A DNA stretch of 18,130 bases from Anaerolineales bacterium UBA5195 (GTDB lineage: Bacteria > Chloroflexota > Anaerolineae > Anaerolineales > Villigracilaceae): NCBI GenBank assembly GCA_002412925.1, contig DHVZ01000031.1, forward strand, positions 18,103 to 36,232, read 5' to 3'. The notes below the pieces were generated by a model. It worked only from the letters and a program-made list of their open reading frames with translations, was not told where the DNA came from and made no database searches. This document shows, one piece after another, positions 6,746 through 14,524 of this stretch. A program made the position numbers and the translations under genes. How positions within the stretch are numbered: the stretch's first letter is position 1; every line of letters begins with the position of its first letter.

Positions 6746-8419
6746 ATGGAAAAAGTGCTTTTTGCAGGTGATGTAGACCGCACGCAATCGTATGTCTTTG
6801 AATCCAGCCGCTTGCCGGAGATTCGCGGCGCCAGCCGCATGCTGGACGATGCCGGGGACGAAGCCGAGCGCGCCATTCAACAAAGCGGGGGAGAACTCAT
6901 CTTTCAGGGCGGCGGCAGCCTGCTGGCCCTTCTTGATTTACCCCAGGCCGCTGCTCTTTCAGAAAAAATCGAAACCATCTTCTTGCGCAAAACCCATACT
7001 GCCACCATCACCACCGCCTGGCGGCCTGTTAGTGAGCAACTGCTCACGCAAGGCTTACCCGGAGTGCAGGCTTCTTTCGGTAGCCTGATGGACTGGGCAT
7101 CGATCTGGCTGCGCCGCGAAAAAGATGGCCGCACTGCAAGCCCCTGGCTAGAATCCCCGTCCCATGCCGAGCGCTGTCGCTCGTGTCACGTTCGCCCGGT
7201 TGCGGTTGAGACGCTGGATAAATACCCGGATTGGCCGTTGTGCAGTGTTTGCCAGTCCAAACGTACTTACAAGGGGCGCGACCTGTGGTTTCGTGAATTT
7301 CAAGATTTCCTCGATAAAAACCCCAACCTGCATACAAACTATTACAACAACCTTGAGCCTTTCCCTCAATTTGATGCCCGGCAATCCCTGGCGCGCTGGA
7401 CACCACAAGACCTGGATGAAATCGGTCAGTGCTGCCGCACCCAGCCGGGCTATGTCGGCCTGATTTACCTGGATGGCGACAACATGGGCCAGTTGTTCTC
7501 AGGGTTGGTTAACCGCGCCGATGCCCGCCTGCTCAGCCAGGCCATCCACGAAGCAGCCCGCCAGGCGGTATTCACGGCTCTGGCCGGTCTCTCACCTGTC
7601 AAGGTCATTCCGAGCCAGGCGCGCAAAATCAGCGGGGAATATCCTGCTGGCGGCGAAGCACTGTTTATTCATCCCTTTGAAATCATCACCATTGGCGGTG
7701 ATGACCTGCTCTTGATTGTCCCGGCAGACCATGCGGTTGCGATTGCGGCAGAAGTCAGCCAGGCTTTTCCGAAACTGCTAATGCGTGCCCTGAACGAGAA
7801 AAAAGCCAGCCAGGGTTTGCTCGAAGCCCTGCGCCGCTCCCCGCCCTCTCTTTCCGGGGGCGTGGTGCTGGCCAGCGATCACAACCCCATCCACGTCTTG
7901 TGGAGCCGCGCCCGCGAATTGAAAACCTCCGCCAAGAAAGCGCGCCATGCCCAGAAGGCCGCAGAAGGCTACATCGACTTTAGCATCCTGCTCGGCACCG
8001 AAATCCCGGACCGTGATTTGAAAGCCGAGCGGGCCAGGTATCCGTATACCATCCAACTGCCGGGCAAATCGCCGCTCAGCCTGCTCAAGCGTCCGTATCC
8101 GGCGGGTAAATTGGGCGCTGCCTGGGTACAGTTGCGAAAGTTGCGCGCCAGCGATTTTGCCAACAGCCAGATGTCACAACTGGCAGGGGAACTCTTGCAC
8201 GGCCAGGCCCACTCGCGCCAGTATTATCTGTACCAGCGCGCGCGCATTACCAGCATTCAGAAACTCGATAGCGTGGTTGAAACGCTGCAAGGCCCATTGG
8301 ACGAAGTCACCTACCCCTGGTTTGAGTTCCAGAAATCACCCGGCCAGCCCTTTAGCGCGGTCACCGCGCTGTGGGATATCGCCGAACTTTTCCCATTTGC
8401 ACCTGAGAAAGGGGGATAA
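6746..8419 (+). CDS. cas10: Cas10, type III large subunit without an HD domain (cyclic oligoadenylate synthase)
   Basis: 557 residues from the ATG at 6746, chosen because AGGGAGAG lies just upstream and family homology begins at once (MEKVLFAGDVDRTQSYVFES); an ATG 51 nt earlier adds 17 unlikely residues. Order: degenerate Palm1 with FQGGG (54-57) where a cyclase would have GGDD; a zinc finger with Cys144/Cys147 and Cys166/Cys169; Palm2 with DGDNMG (243-248) and an intact GGDD (317-320) in ITIGGDDLLLIVP; then a helical C-terminal part. Many Cas10 proteins carry an N-terminal HD DNase and exceed 700 residues; here it is absent. Expected role, from the family: ATP-to-cyclic-oligoadenylate synthesis when the complex binds target RNA, without ssDNA cutting. 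First gene of the operon; 4 nt separate it from the next. The CARF gene downstream supports active signalling. Confidence 0.93.
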   Translation: MEKVLFAGDVDRTQSYVFESSRLPEIRGASRMLDDAGDEAERAIQQSGGELIFQGGGSLLALLDLPQAAALSEKIETIFLRKTHTATITTAWRPVSEQLLTQGLPGVQASFGSLMDWASIWLRREKDGRTASPWLESPSHAERCRSCHVRPVAVETLDKYPDWPLCSVCQSKRTYKGRDLWFREFQDFLDKNPNLHTNYYNNLEPFPQFDARQSLARWTPQDLDEIGQCCRTQPGYVGLIYLDGDNMGQLFSGLVNRADARLLSQAIHEAARQAVFTALAGLSPVKVIPSQARKISGEYPAGGEALFIHPFEIITIGGDDLLLIVPADHAVAIAAEVSQAFPKLLMRALNEKKASQGLLEALRRSPPSLSGGVVLASDHNPIHVLWSRARELKTSAKKARHAQKAAEGYIDFSILLGTEIPDRDLKAERARYPYTIQLPGKSPLSLLKRPYPAGKLGAAWVQLRKLRASDFANSQMSQLAGELLHGQAHSRQYYLYQRARITSIQKLDSVVETLQGPLDEVTYPWFEFQKSPGQPFSAVTALWDIAELFPFAPEKGG

Positions 8420-8423
8420 GATT

Positions 8424-9077
8424 GTGATCAGCATCAAAGTCGAACTAACCTTGAAATCTCCCCTGCATATTGGCGCCAGCGCACCGGCAGGCACAAAGGC
8501 AGTGCGCGGCATGCTCAAAGATGCGCAAGGCTGGCCTTATATCCCGGCCAGCGCGTTCAAAGGCCGCCTGCGTCATACCGTTGAACGCCTGACCAGGAGC
8601 ATGGAACGCAGCGTCTGTGATACTCACCACCAGACTTGCGAAAGCGCCCAATCGGCCTGCCCCGTGTGCCGCATTTTCGGTTCGCCCTGGGTGACTGGCA
8701 GTGTCCGTTTCTGTGACCTGACTCTGACCCAGCCCGAAATTTGGAATGCTGACTACCGGGAGGAAAACGCCTATCCGCGCACGGGCTATCGACACGGGGT
8801 TGGCATTTCGCGCACCCGTCGGGTCGCCCAGGATGCGTTGCTCTACACCACCGAACTATTCCAGCCAGGTGTGCCGCTGGTCTTTTCCGGGGAATTGCAG
8901 GATGTCGAAACCCTGGTGGATGCGGCCTGGCTGTACGCCGGTCTGCAATTCATGGAAAGTGTAGGCAGTAACCGAACGCGCGGACTGGGCTGGGTCGAAT
9001 CCCGGATACAGGTTTTGCAAGATAGCGCTGTGATAACACCGGAGCAATTACGCCAGACATTGGAGGTCAGCCCATGA
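8424..9077 (+). CDS. Cas7-family (Csm3-like) backbone protein, Cas7 no. 1
   Basis: 217 residues from a GTG at 8424, with GGGGG 8 nt upstream and 4 nt after Cas10; no ATG fits the start of homology. RAMP fold marks: strand one LTLKSPLHIGAS (about 9-20), IPASAFKGRLRHTVERL (40-56, the conserved 'PGSSlKGalR' segment) and a C-terminal glycine-rich loop GSNRTRGLGW (181-190). A zinc-like cluster Cys65, Cys72, Cys79, Cys82 ends in CPVCRIFGSPW. The Asp that cuts target RNA in Csm3 lies six residues before the Asp of 'xxRDxxxxPYIPGSS'; here that position is Val27, so this copy probably does not cut. It should form part of the crRNA-binding filament. Its last 4 nt overlap the next gene (ATGA). Confidence 0.88.
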   Translation: MISIKVELTLKSPLHIGASAPAGTKAVRGMLKDAQGWPYIPASAFKGRLRHTVERLTRSMERSVCDTHHQTCESAQSACPVCRIFGSPWVTGSVRFCDLTLTQPEIWNADYREENAYPRTGYRHGVGISRTRRVAQDALLYTTELFQPGVPLVFSGELQDVETLVDAAWLYAGLQFMESVGSNRTRGLGWVESRIQVLQDSAVITPEQLRQTLEVSP

Positions 9078-10372
9078 CCCCGCGCCGCCTTAGCAAACAG
9101 GTCACCATCCATGCCACTGCGCCGCTTTTGCTCGGCGAAAAAAGTGGTATGAGTAATTTTGAACAAACCCTTGATTTCATCCCTGGTGCCAGGGTGCGCG
9201 GGGCAGTTGCCAGCCGTGCCCTGGAAAAATGCACGCAGCCTGCGTACAAAGACAATCACGCTGCCTGCCCTGACCGTCAATCCTGCCCGTTCTGGCAACT
9301 CTTTGGGGATGATGATATTTTCTTCGGCAATGCTTATGCCGGAATCTCTGGCCCGGTTTATCCCGTGCCGCTGACCGCCCACACCTGCAAGTATTATGCC
9401 GGAATCCCTGAGGCCGACAGCCAGAGTGCCAGGGACGATGCCCACGGGGTTTGGGATACCTTGGTAGAGCGACTGGTTCATGAAACCCTGGTTGATACCC
9501 AGTTCCCACACCGGGCCGAAATCCTGCCCGAACTTGGTCAGCGCATTCCAAAACTGCCTGCCTGGGCCCACAAAGAGATCTGTCCCAAATGCGGGAACGC
9601 CGCCCAGCCTGCCAGTGGATACTACATGCCTGGTCCGCCCCTGGCTTCTGCCGGTCATGTCCCAATTTCCCGGCGCATGCACGTTGGCATTAACCGCGCC
9701 CGCTTCGCAGCAGAAGATTCGCTCCTCTTCACCCAGGAGAGCCTGGATACGCGCGGAACCAACATCAATTTCTTTGCTGAAGTCAGCGCGCCTGAGGCAA
9801 AACTTGACCTGCTCACCCAGTACCTGAACGGCAGCCATGCCCTTGGGCGGGGACGCAGCCGCGGTTATGGCATGGTTAAAATTGACATGGCTGGCTCTCG
9901 CTCAGATCAGGATTTGCCAATGCGCTTTGCCAGACTTCAGGTTGCTGCCGAAAAGGCACTGCGCGCCTGGTTATCTGAAGATAAAACCGCCAACAAACCG
10001 GAAAAATTCTCCGCGCAATTCTTTAGCCTGACCCTGACCAGCCCGGCCATTTTTGAAACCTTTGGCCGCCCCATCCTGGTGCCGGACGCTGGCGAGATTG
10101 GCATTCCCGAAGCCTTTTTGCTGCGCGCCTGGACAAAGCCCGTGACCATTAGCGGCTGGGATGTAGCTGCTGGATTGCCGCGCCGTACCCGTCAGGCAGC
10201 GGCGGCGGGTAGTGTGTTCCTGTTTGCTGTCCCCGCCGGTTTGGACGTGCTGCCTGGCCTGGCGCTGTTGGGAGAAAATGGCCTGGGCGAAGAACGCGCC
10301 CGAGGATTTGGGCAGTTACAGGTTTGTGCGCCCATTCATATCAATTCTTTGCGTGATTTTGGGAGGTCCTAA
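9074..10372 (+). CDS. csx10: Csx10-like (Cas5 group) subunit of type III-D
   Basis: 432 residues; the ATG overlaps the previous stop (ATGA), with GGAGGT 8 nt upstream. It opens with a RAMP strand and loop: VTIHATAPLLLGEKSGMSN, then TLDFIPGARVRGAVASRAL (32-50), the pattern typical of Csx10, which caps the crRNA 5' tag in III-D complexes. A first glycine-rich loop lies at 257-266 (LGRGRSRGYG). A second RAMP-like half follows, starting near FSLTLTSPAIFET and ending in GENGLGEERARGFGQLQV. Cys53, Cys65, Cys71 and Cys170/Cys173 (CPKC) suggest zinc binding. Two RAMP halves and the place after Cas10-Cas7 fit III-D order. The Csx10 call is from pattern memory, not a search; a generic Cas5-like RAMP is the alternative. 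Confidence 0.82.
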   Translation: MTPRRLSKQVTIHATAPLLLGEKSGMSNFEQTLDFIPGARVRGAVASRALEKCTQPAYKDNHAACPDRQSCPFWQLFGDDDIFFGNAYAGISGPVYPVPLTAHTCKYYAGIPEADSQSARDDAHGVWDTLVERLVHETLVDTQFPHRAEILPELGQRIPKLPAWAHKEICPKCGNAAQPASGYYMPGPPLASAGHVPISRRMHVGINRARFAAEDSLLFTQESLDTRGTNINFFAEVSAPEAKLDLLTQYLNGSHALGRGRSRGYGMVKIDMAGSRSDQDLPMRFARLQVAAEKALRAWLSEDKTANKPEKFSAQFFSLTLTSPAIFETFGRPILVPDAGEIGIPEAFLLRAWTKPVTISGWDVAAGLPRRTRQAAAAGSVFLFAVPAGLDVLPGLALLGENGLGEERARGFGQLQVCAPIHINSLRDFGRS

Positions 10373-10818
10373 TGAACGAAGCCCTGAAGCAATCTCTTAA
10401 CCTGCACACCCGTCTTACCCAGGTTGATTGGCTGGTGAATCTGGCTGAAAACACCCTCAAGAACAATCAGCCACCTTCTGAAAAATCACAACTGGCCGCC
10501 TTTTTGGGCGTGGCCAATGAAACCCGCAGCGCCCGGGTGGTGGTCAACTGGGTGCAATATCAAATGGGACGAGGTGGGCCGCCGCAAAGATTCTGGAAAG
10601 ATTCTAAACTTGGGGATCAAGTAAAGGCTGATATTGAAGGCGAAATTCGCCAAAATGCGGAGGCCACTGCTGCCCAGGTGTATGGGCCGCGACCTACCGA
10701 AGAGCAGAAGAGCGAAGTTTATATCCGTTTGATACGCCTTTATGCCGGATATTTGCGACGCTGGCTGGTTGCGCTGCCGCCCAGAAGGCAAGAGTATCAT
10801 CAGGGAAATCGGAGGTAG
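10372..10818 (+). CDS. Cas11-like small subunit
   Basis: 148 residues, starting on the shared TAATG with csx10, with GGGAGGT upstream. Nearly all helix-forming: LTQVDWLVNLAENTLKN, a central ARVVVNWVQYQMGRGG, KADIEGEIRQNAEATAAQVY and YIRLIRLYAGYLRRWLVAL. No catalytic motif. Size, helical make-up, basic C-terminus (PPRRQEYHQGNRR) and position between csx10 and the next Cas7 match the Csm2/Cas11 small subunit that lines the inner filament and helps hold target RNA. Sequence similarity among Cas11 proteins is low, so this rests mainly on context. It ends 3 nt before the next gene. Confidence 0.72.
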   Translation: MNEALKQSLNLHTRLTQVDWLVNLAENTLKNNQPPSEKSQLAAFLGVANETRSARVVVNWVQYQMGRGGPPQRFWKDSKLGDQVKADIEGEIRQNAEATAAQVYGPRPTEEQKSEVYIRLIRLYAGYLRRWLVALPPRRQEYHQGNRR

Positions 10819-10821
10819 CCC

Positions 10822-11766
10822 ATGACCAGAAATGCGGATTTCTCAACCTTTTCCTCGCGTCTGCACCTGAAAGGTAACCTGGTTTTCCAAACCGGAATGC
10901 GAATTGGGGCCGAAGGTTCCAACGCGGTCGACCAACCCGACTTGCCGGTGCTGCGTGACGCGCTGGGCCGCCCTTACATTCCGGGATCATCGTTCAAGGG
11001 TGCTTTTCGTAGTTCCCTGGAAGCCATCCTGCGTACTCTTCAAGAGCACCCCAATGTGCAGGACAGAAACCTGGCCTGCCTTTCTGTAGGCAAGCCAGGC
11101 AAACGCGCCCAGGATGATCCCCAACCTGCCCTTTGCCTGACTCAGGATGAAGTCAAACAGATCAAACAGGCCAGGCCGGATGAATGGGGACGCCAAGTCT
11201 CCGGGCCTTTACGCGACCGCCTGAATTCCCTGGACTTGAGTGGCTTGGGCAGTGACGATGCCTGCCGCGACCATGCCCTGTATAGCCTGAGTTGTCGCAC
11301 CTGCCGCCTTTTTGGTTCGCCCTGGAGTGCTTCCAAAGTGCTGATTCGGGATATGCCACTGCAAGACGCAGACTCCTGGCCTGTCAACATCCGCGATGGT
11401 GTCGCGATTGACCGTGACGCCGGTCGTGCTGCCGACAAGATGAAATATCAGTTTGAAGCCCTGGCTCCCGGCGCCGCATTTGATTTTGAAATGCTAATTG
11501 AAAATGCCAGCGAAGCAGACCTGGGCCTGCTCTGGATGGCGATTGCTGCTTTTGAGCGCGGCGAAGTGCCGATGGGTGGTGCGCGTTCGCGCGGCCTGGG
11601 ATGGTGCGCTTTGACGTTGGATTGGGGTAGCAGTAAGTGGGTCGGCGCAGAAAATTTGCTCGATTTCCTGTTCACCCCTGATTATCATCAAGACGCCACT
11701 GTCTTATCTGATAAGCCCGCTGAATGGTTGGCTTCTTTCCAGCGCGAGATTATGCGCCCGGCCTAA
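10822..11766 (+). CDS. Cas7-family (Csm3-like) backbone RNase, Cas7 no. 2
   Basis: 314 residues; ATG at 10822 with GGAGGT 4-5 nt upstream. The RAMP core begins HLKGNLVFQTGMRIGAEGS, followed by YIPGSSFKGAFRSSLEAIL (52-70) and the glycine-rich GGARSRGLGW near the end. Asp40 in PDLPVLRDALG sits where Csm3 keeps its target-RNA-cutting Asp, so this copy is predicted to be catalytic. Cys105, Cys148, Cys158 and Cys161 (CRTCRLFGSPW) form a likely zinc site. Longer than Cas7 no. 1 because of an insertion of about 60 residues (roughly 80-140, with LACLSVGKPGKRAQDDP). It lies between the small-subunit gene and another Cas7, with gaps of 3 and 9 nt. Confidence 0.9.
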   Translation: MTRNADFSTFSSRLHLKGNLVFQTGMRIGAEGSNAVDQPDLPVLRDALGRPYIPGSSFKGAFRSSLEAILRTLQEHPNVQDRNLACLSVGKPGKRAQDDPQPALCLTQDEVKQIKQARPDEWGRQVSGPLRDRLNSLDLSGLGSDDACRDHALYSLSCRTCRLFGSPWSASKVLIRDMPLQDADSWPVNIRDGVAIDRDAGRAADKMKYQFEALAPGAAFDFEMLIENASEADLGLLWMAIAAFERGEVPMGGARSRGLGWCALTLDWGSSKWVGAENLLDFLFTPDYHQDATVLSDKPAEWLASFQREIMRPA

Positions 11767-11775
11767 GGATGAAAT

Positions 11776-12711
11776 ATGCATAAAATGCGCTTAAACGAAC
11801 TGCATCTCAAAGGCACGCTGACGCCCGATGGTCCGATTTTGGTCAAGTCTGGCGGCGAAATTGGGGCTGACCCAACCCTGCCCAATATGAATTTTGTGCG
11901 CACGCTTCATCCCCAAAGCGGCGAGCCAACCATATATTTGCCCGGCTCCAGCTTGAAAGGCGCTTTTCGCAGTCATATTGAACGGATTATCCGTACCATG
12001 CTTGGCGAAGACCCCACGGTATGTTGTGACCCGCTCGGGCGTTCATCCTGCGGCAAACGTATTGAAGGGATGAATAGATCTGGAATGAACTTGAGCACTG
12101 CGGAAGAGTACAAAGAATTGTGCCACGCTTGCCGGATTTTTGGTCACCTGGTTCATGCCGGTCATTTCGTTGCGGCAGATGCCTACCCACGCGAAGCGCT
12201 GAATATCTTGCCGGTGCGCCAGGGAGTTGCCATCGACCGTTTCTCAGGTTCATCCAAAACAAATGCCTTGTTTGATATGGAAGTTGCGGTTGAAGGCCAG
12301 TTTGAACTCAATATTTCACTGGTTAATTTTGAAATCTGGCAGATGGGTTTGCTGGCGTTGACCCTGCGCGACCTGGCTGAAGGCCGCCTGTTACTTGGCT
12401 TCGGCAAAAGCCGCGGACTGGGGAAAGTAACCGTACTTCTGGAAAATTTGAACATTGCCTACCCCGGTCGTTTTGATTTACCCGGCAGCGACAGAGATTT
12501 ATTGGGCATGGCCGCCCTGATGGAGTCTTTACGCCAACCCTACGGGCTTAAAGACGGCCAAACCAGCAAGGTTAGCACACCTGTGGCGGGCAAGCTTGCC
12601 GAGGAAAGTATCCAGTGGGGACGCCCTGCCCTGGTATGGGACGAAGAACAGGCCATTTGGGATGTGCTTAAAGCCAGTGTCTCTGCCTGGTCTGGGCTGG
12701 TTTCCAATTAG
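11776..12711 (+). CDS. Cas7-family (Csm3-like) backbone protein, Cas7 no. 3
   Basis: 311 residues; AAGGA lies 6 nt before the ATG at 11776. RAMP features: LHLKGTLTPDGPILVKSGG, IYLPGSSLKGAFRSHIERII (53-72), a zinc-like Cys set (83, 84, 92, 116, 119; CHACRIFG) and a glycine-rich GFGKSRGLGKV. At the position of the Csm3 catalytic Asp the aligned residue is Asn37 (NMNFVRTL versus DILLVRTL in Cas7 no. 4). Target-RNA cutting is therefore doubtful, unless nearby Asp32 takes over. It is followed by csx19 after 13 nt. Confidence 0.88.
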   Translation: MHKMRLNELHLKGTLTPDGPILVKSGGEIGADPTLPNMNFVRTLHPQSGEPTIYLPGSSLKGAFRSHIERIIRTMLGEDPTVCCDPLGRSSCGKRIEGMNRSGMNLSTAEEYKELCHACRIFGHLVHAGHFVAADAYPREALNILPVRQGVAIDRFSGSSKTNALFDMEVAVEGQFELNISLVNFEIWQMGLLALTLRDLAEGRLLLGFGKSRGLGKVTVLLENLNIAYPGRFDLPGSDRDLLGMAALMESLRQPYGLKDGQTSKVSTPVAGKLAEESIQWGRPALVWDEEQAIWDVLKASVSAWSGLVSN

Positions 12712-12724
12712 AAGCGAGCAGATT

Positions 12725-13246
12725 ATGGCTGAAAAATGGTACACCGTCGAGAAGATTACATCTGAGAATCTCTTTCAAGGGTTTAAGCAGGTCGAGCAGA
12801 TTGAATGGGTTTACGCGGAGAGAGCCGAAGAAACTGTCTTGATGCGCGCCGCCGATTTTTTTGCCCTTGCAGTCCCTTCACAGGTCTGGCGTCATGGCCG
12901 CGCCTTCTCGCCGCAGATCGAAATTGCCTGGTGGCAAAACAGGCATGGTTGGCAGGCGAGAATGATTCTGACGGATTCTCAGCAAGTCCCTGCGTTGGAT
13001 GTTTTGCCCTGGCAAGCTGCAACCGCCCTCGCGCCTGCCCCGGCCAGGGAACGTCTGTTGCTGCTCGGTGAGCGTGACCCGAACGCGGTGACTGAACCGC
13101 CAGCCTGGCGAACTGCCCGCATTCCGCGCCTGTTGACCTATCCGGCTCAGGCGGGCTGGGGTCGGGTTGCGTTGCTGGTTCAGCCCTATCAAGATGCGGG
13201 GATACTCGCAACCCAACGTTTTCTTGAACTTCAGGAAGGTGGATAA
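12725..13246 (+). CDS. csx19: Csx19-like type III-D accessory protein
   Basis: 173 residues from the ATG at 12725; the open frame extends upstream into the previous gene but that part is a shadow. Only a weak GAAGCGAG precedes the start. Features: N-terminal YTVEKITSENLFQGFKQVEQIEWVYAER, a DFFALAVPSQVW segment, a Pro-rich middle (PAPARERLLLLGERDP) and RLLTYPAQAGWGRVALLVQPY. It lacks RAMP and catalytic motifs. The call is based on size, Trp-rich style and its place between two Cas7 genes, where III-D loci carry csx19. Sequence recognition alone is modest; an unrelated operon-specific subunit is the alternative. It sits 2 nt before the next gene, implying coupled translation. Confidence 0.6.
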   Translation: MAEKWYTVEKITSENLFQGFKQVEQIEWVYAERAEETVLMRAADFFALAVPSQVWRHGRAFSPQIEIAWWQNRHGWQARMILTDSQQVPALDVLPWQAATALAPAPARERLLLLGERDPNAVTEPPAWRTARIPRLLTYPAQAGWGRVALLVQPYQDAGILATQRFLELQEGG

Positions 13247-13248
13247 GC

Positions 13249-14163
13249 ATGTCTCCTGATGCAAAAGCCTATAAAACCATTACTGCCGAAGAGCCGCAGC
13301 GAATTCTGCTTCAAAACGGCCACGAGCGGTTCAATCCCAATTTGCTGACCGGTAGCCTGCAGCTCAAAGCACATCTATGTCAGCCGGTTCATGTCGGCAG
13401 CGGCTTGCTGGAACCGCCGATAATGAGAGACCTGCAGAGCGATATTTTGCTGGTCAGGACTCTTTTCAGGGTTGGCGACAAGGTATGTATTCCGGGCACG
13501 TCCCTGAAGGGAGCCTTTCGCTCCTTGATTGAGATGTTTACCAATTCTTGTGCGCCTGGCGATGATTCTGACGAATTCCGTGGCTGCAAACCCGGTGAAG
13601 CAGATAGCACCGAGCTATGTCCGGCTTGCCGTTTGTTTGGCGCGTTTGGCTTTTTGGGCAATGTCCGCTTCGAGGATGTGGTTTTGCCAACAAAAATCAG
13701 GAGAAGCATTTTCATGTTGCCGCCCCAGTACAACAGTGGCAAGGGTAGGCAACACGGCGAGCGCCGCTATTACCCCCACGACCTGGTAGATGAACGCGAA
13801 GGCAACTGGCCTTTTGAAGTGCTTGACCCTGGGCAGTCGTTTGAAATCAAAGTCTCCTTCAAAAATATTTCTTCTGAAGATTTGGGGTTGCTATTGATTG
13901 GCTTGGGGCAGGGAGAATGGCAGATTTGTCCGAAGTTAGGCGGCGGCAAGAGTGCCGGGCTGGGAAGTGTTCGAATTACCGATTTGCGCGGCCAATTGCT
14001 GGATATTCACGCTTCCTATGCAAGTTTCGAGAGCCAATATCTGCCATTCGTTCCAGAAGACCACATTAAAGAAGCGCAAGATTTTCTAGAAGTGGATGTT
14101 TTAGAAGAACTCGCCGAAAACCTGGGTTGGGAATTGCTTCGGGAGCAGTGCGATGAAAAATAA
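13249..14163 (+). CDS. Cas7-family (Csm3/Csm5-like) backbone RNase, Cas7 no. 4
   Basis: 304 residues, ATG 2 nt after the csx19 stop with AAGGTGGAT upstream. A 35-residue N-terminal extension precedes the RAMP core (LQLKAHLCQPVHVGSG). Then come IPGTSLKGAFRSLIEMF (81-97), Cys101, Cys113, Cys124/Cys127 (CPACRLFG), and the glycine-rich GGGKSAGLGSVRI. Asp65 in SDILLVRTL aligns with the Csm3 catalytic Asp, so cutting activity is predicted. The C-terminal tail is acidic and helical (EAQDFLEVDVLEELAENLGW), unlike the other copies; it could contact the neighbouring 123-aa protein or cap the filament. The final 11 nt overlap the next gene. Confidence 0.87.
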   Translation: MSPDAKAYKTITAEEPQRILLQNGHERFNPNLLTGSLQLKAHLCQPVHVGSGLLEPPIMRDLQSDILLVRTLFRVGDKVCIPGTSLKGAFRSLIEMFTNSCAPGDDSDEFRGCKPGEADSTELCPACRLFGAFGFLGNVRFEDVVLPTKIRRSIFMLPPQYNSGKGRQHGERRYYPHDLVDEREGNWPFEVLDPGQSFEIKVSFKNISSEDLGLLLIGLGQGEWQICPKLGGGKSAGLGSVRITDLRGQLLDIHASYASFESQYLPFVPEDHIKEAQDFLEVDVLEELAENLGWELLREQCDEK

Positions 14164-14524
14164 CGAACTGACCCATCAGCAATGGGAACAAGCTGAAATT
14201 CTTGCCAATACCCTGTCTGAATATGATGTTCCTGGAAACTTGATAAAACAGGCAATCACCTATTTGCGCAATCATCCGATGCGAAAAGAAATTCCGACCT
14301 ATAAATTATTACTGGATTACCTGGTACGCATGAGCAAAATTGGGCCGCTTTTTCTTTCTGGGAATGAGAGTGAGCAGCAGCGAAAAATTTTTGGACAGGC
14401 AATTCGAAAACTTATTCCTGAAAATACCGAAAACGATAAACTCCTGCTCATTCTGGGCTGGTCTGCCCGCTTGATGACATCCCAAAAACCTGCAGTGGCA
14501 TCTCACAAAGGAGGCCGCCAATGA
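14153..14524 (+). CDS. Unrecognised 123-aa helical protein in the cas operon
   Basis: I do not recognise this family. The ATG at 14153 overlaps the previous gene by 11 nt, and its stop overlaps the CARF gene start (ATGA), so it is firmly part of the operon. The protein is mostly helical: QQWEQAEILANTLSEY, NLIKQAITYLRNH, TYKLLLDYLVRMSK, QQRKIFGQAIRKLI and KLLLILGWSARLMTS. It has no cysteine, no signal peptide and no membrane helix; the charge is mildly basic. Size and helical make-up resemble a small-subunit (Cas11) protein, so a second helical filament subunit is possible; a CARF-partner or antitoxin-like regulator is another option. GGAGGCC near its 3' end doubles as the Shine-Dalgarno of the CARF gene. 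Confidence 0.8.
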   Translation: MKNNELTHQQWEQAEILANTLSEYDVPGNLIKQAITYLRNHPMRKEIPTYKLLLDYLVRMSKIGPLFLSGNESEQQRKIFGQAIRKLIPENTENDKLLLILGWSARLMTSQKPAVASHKGGRQ

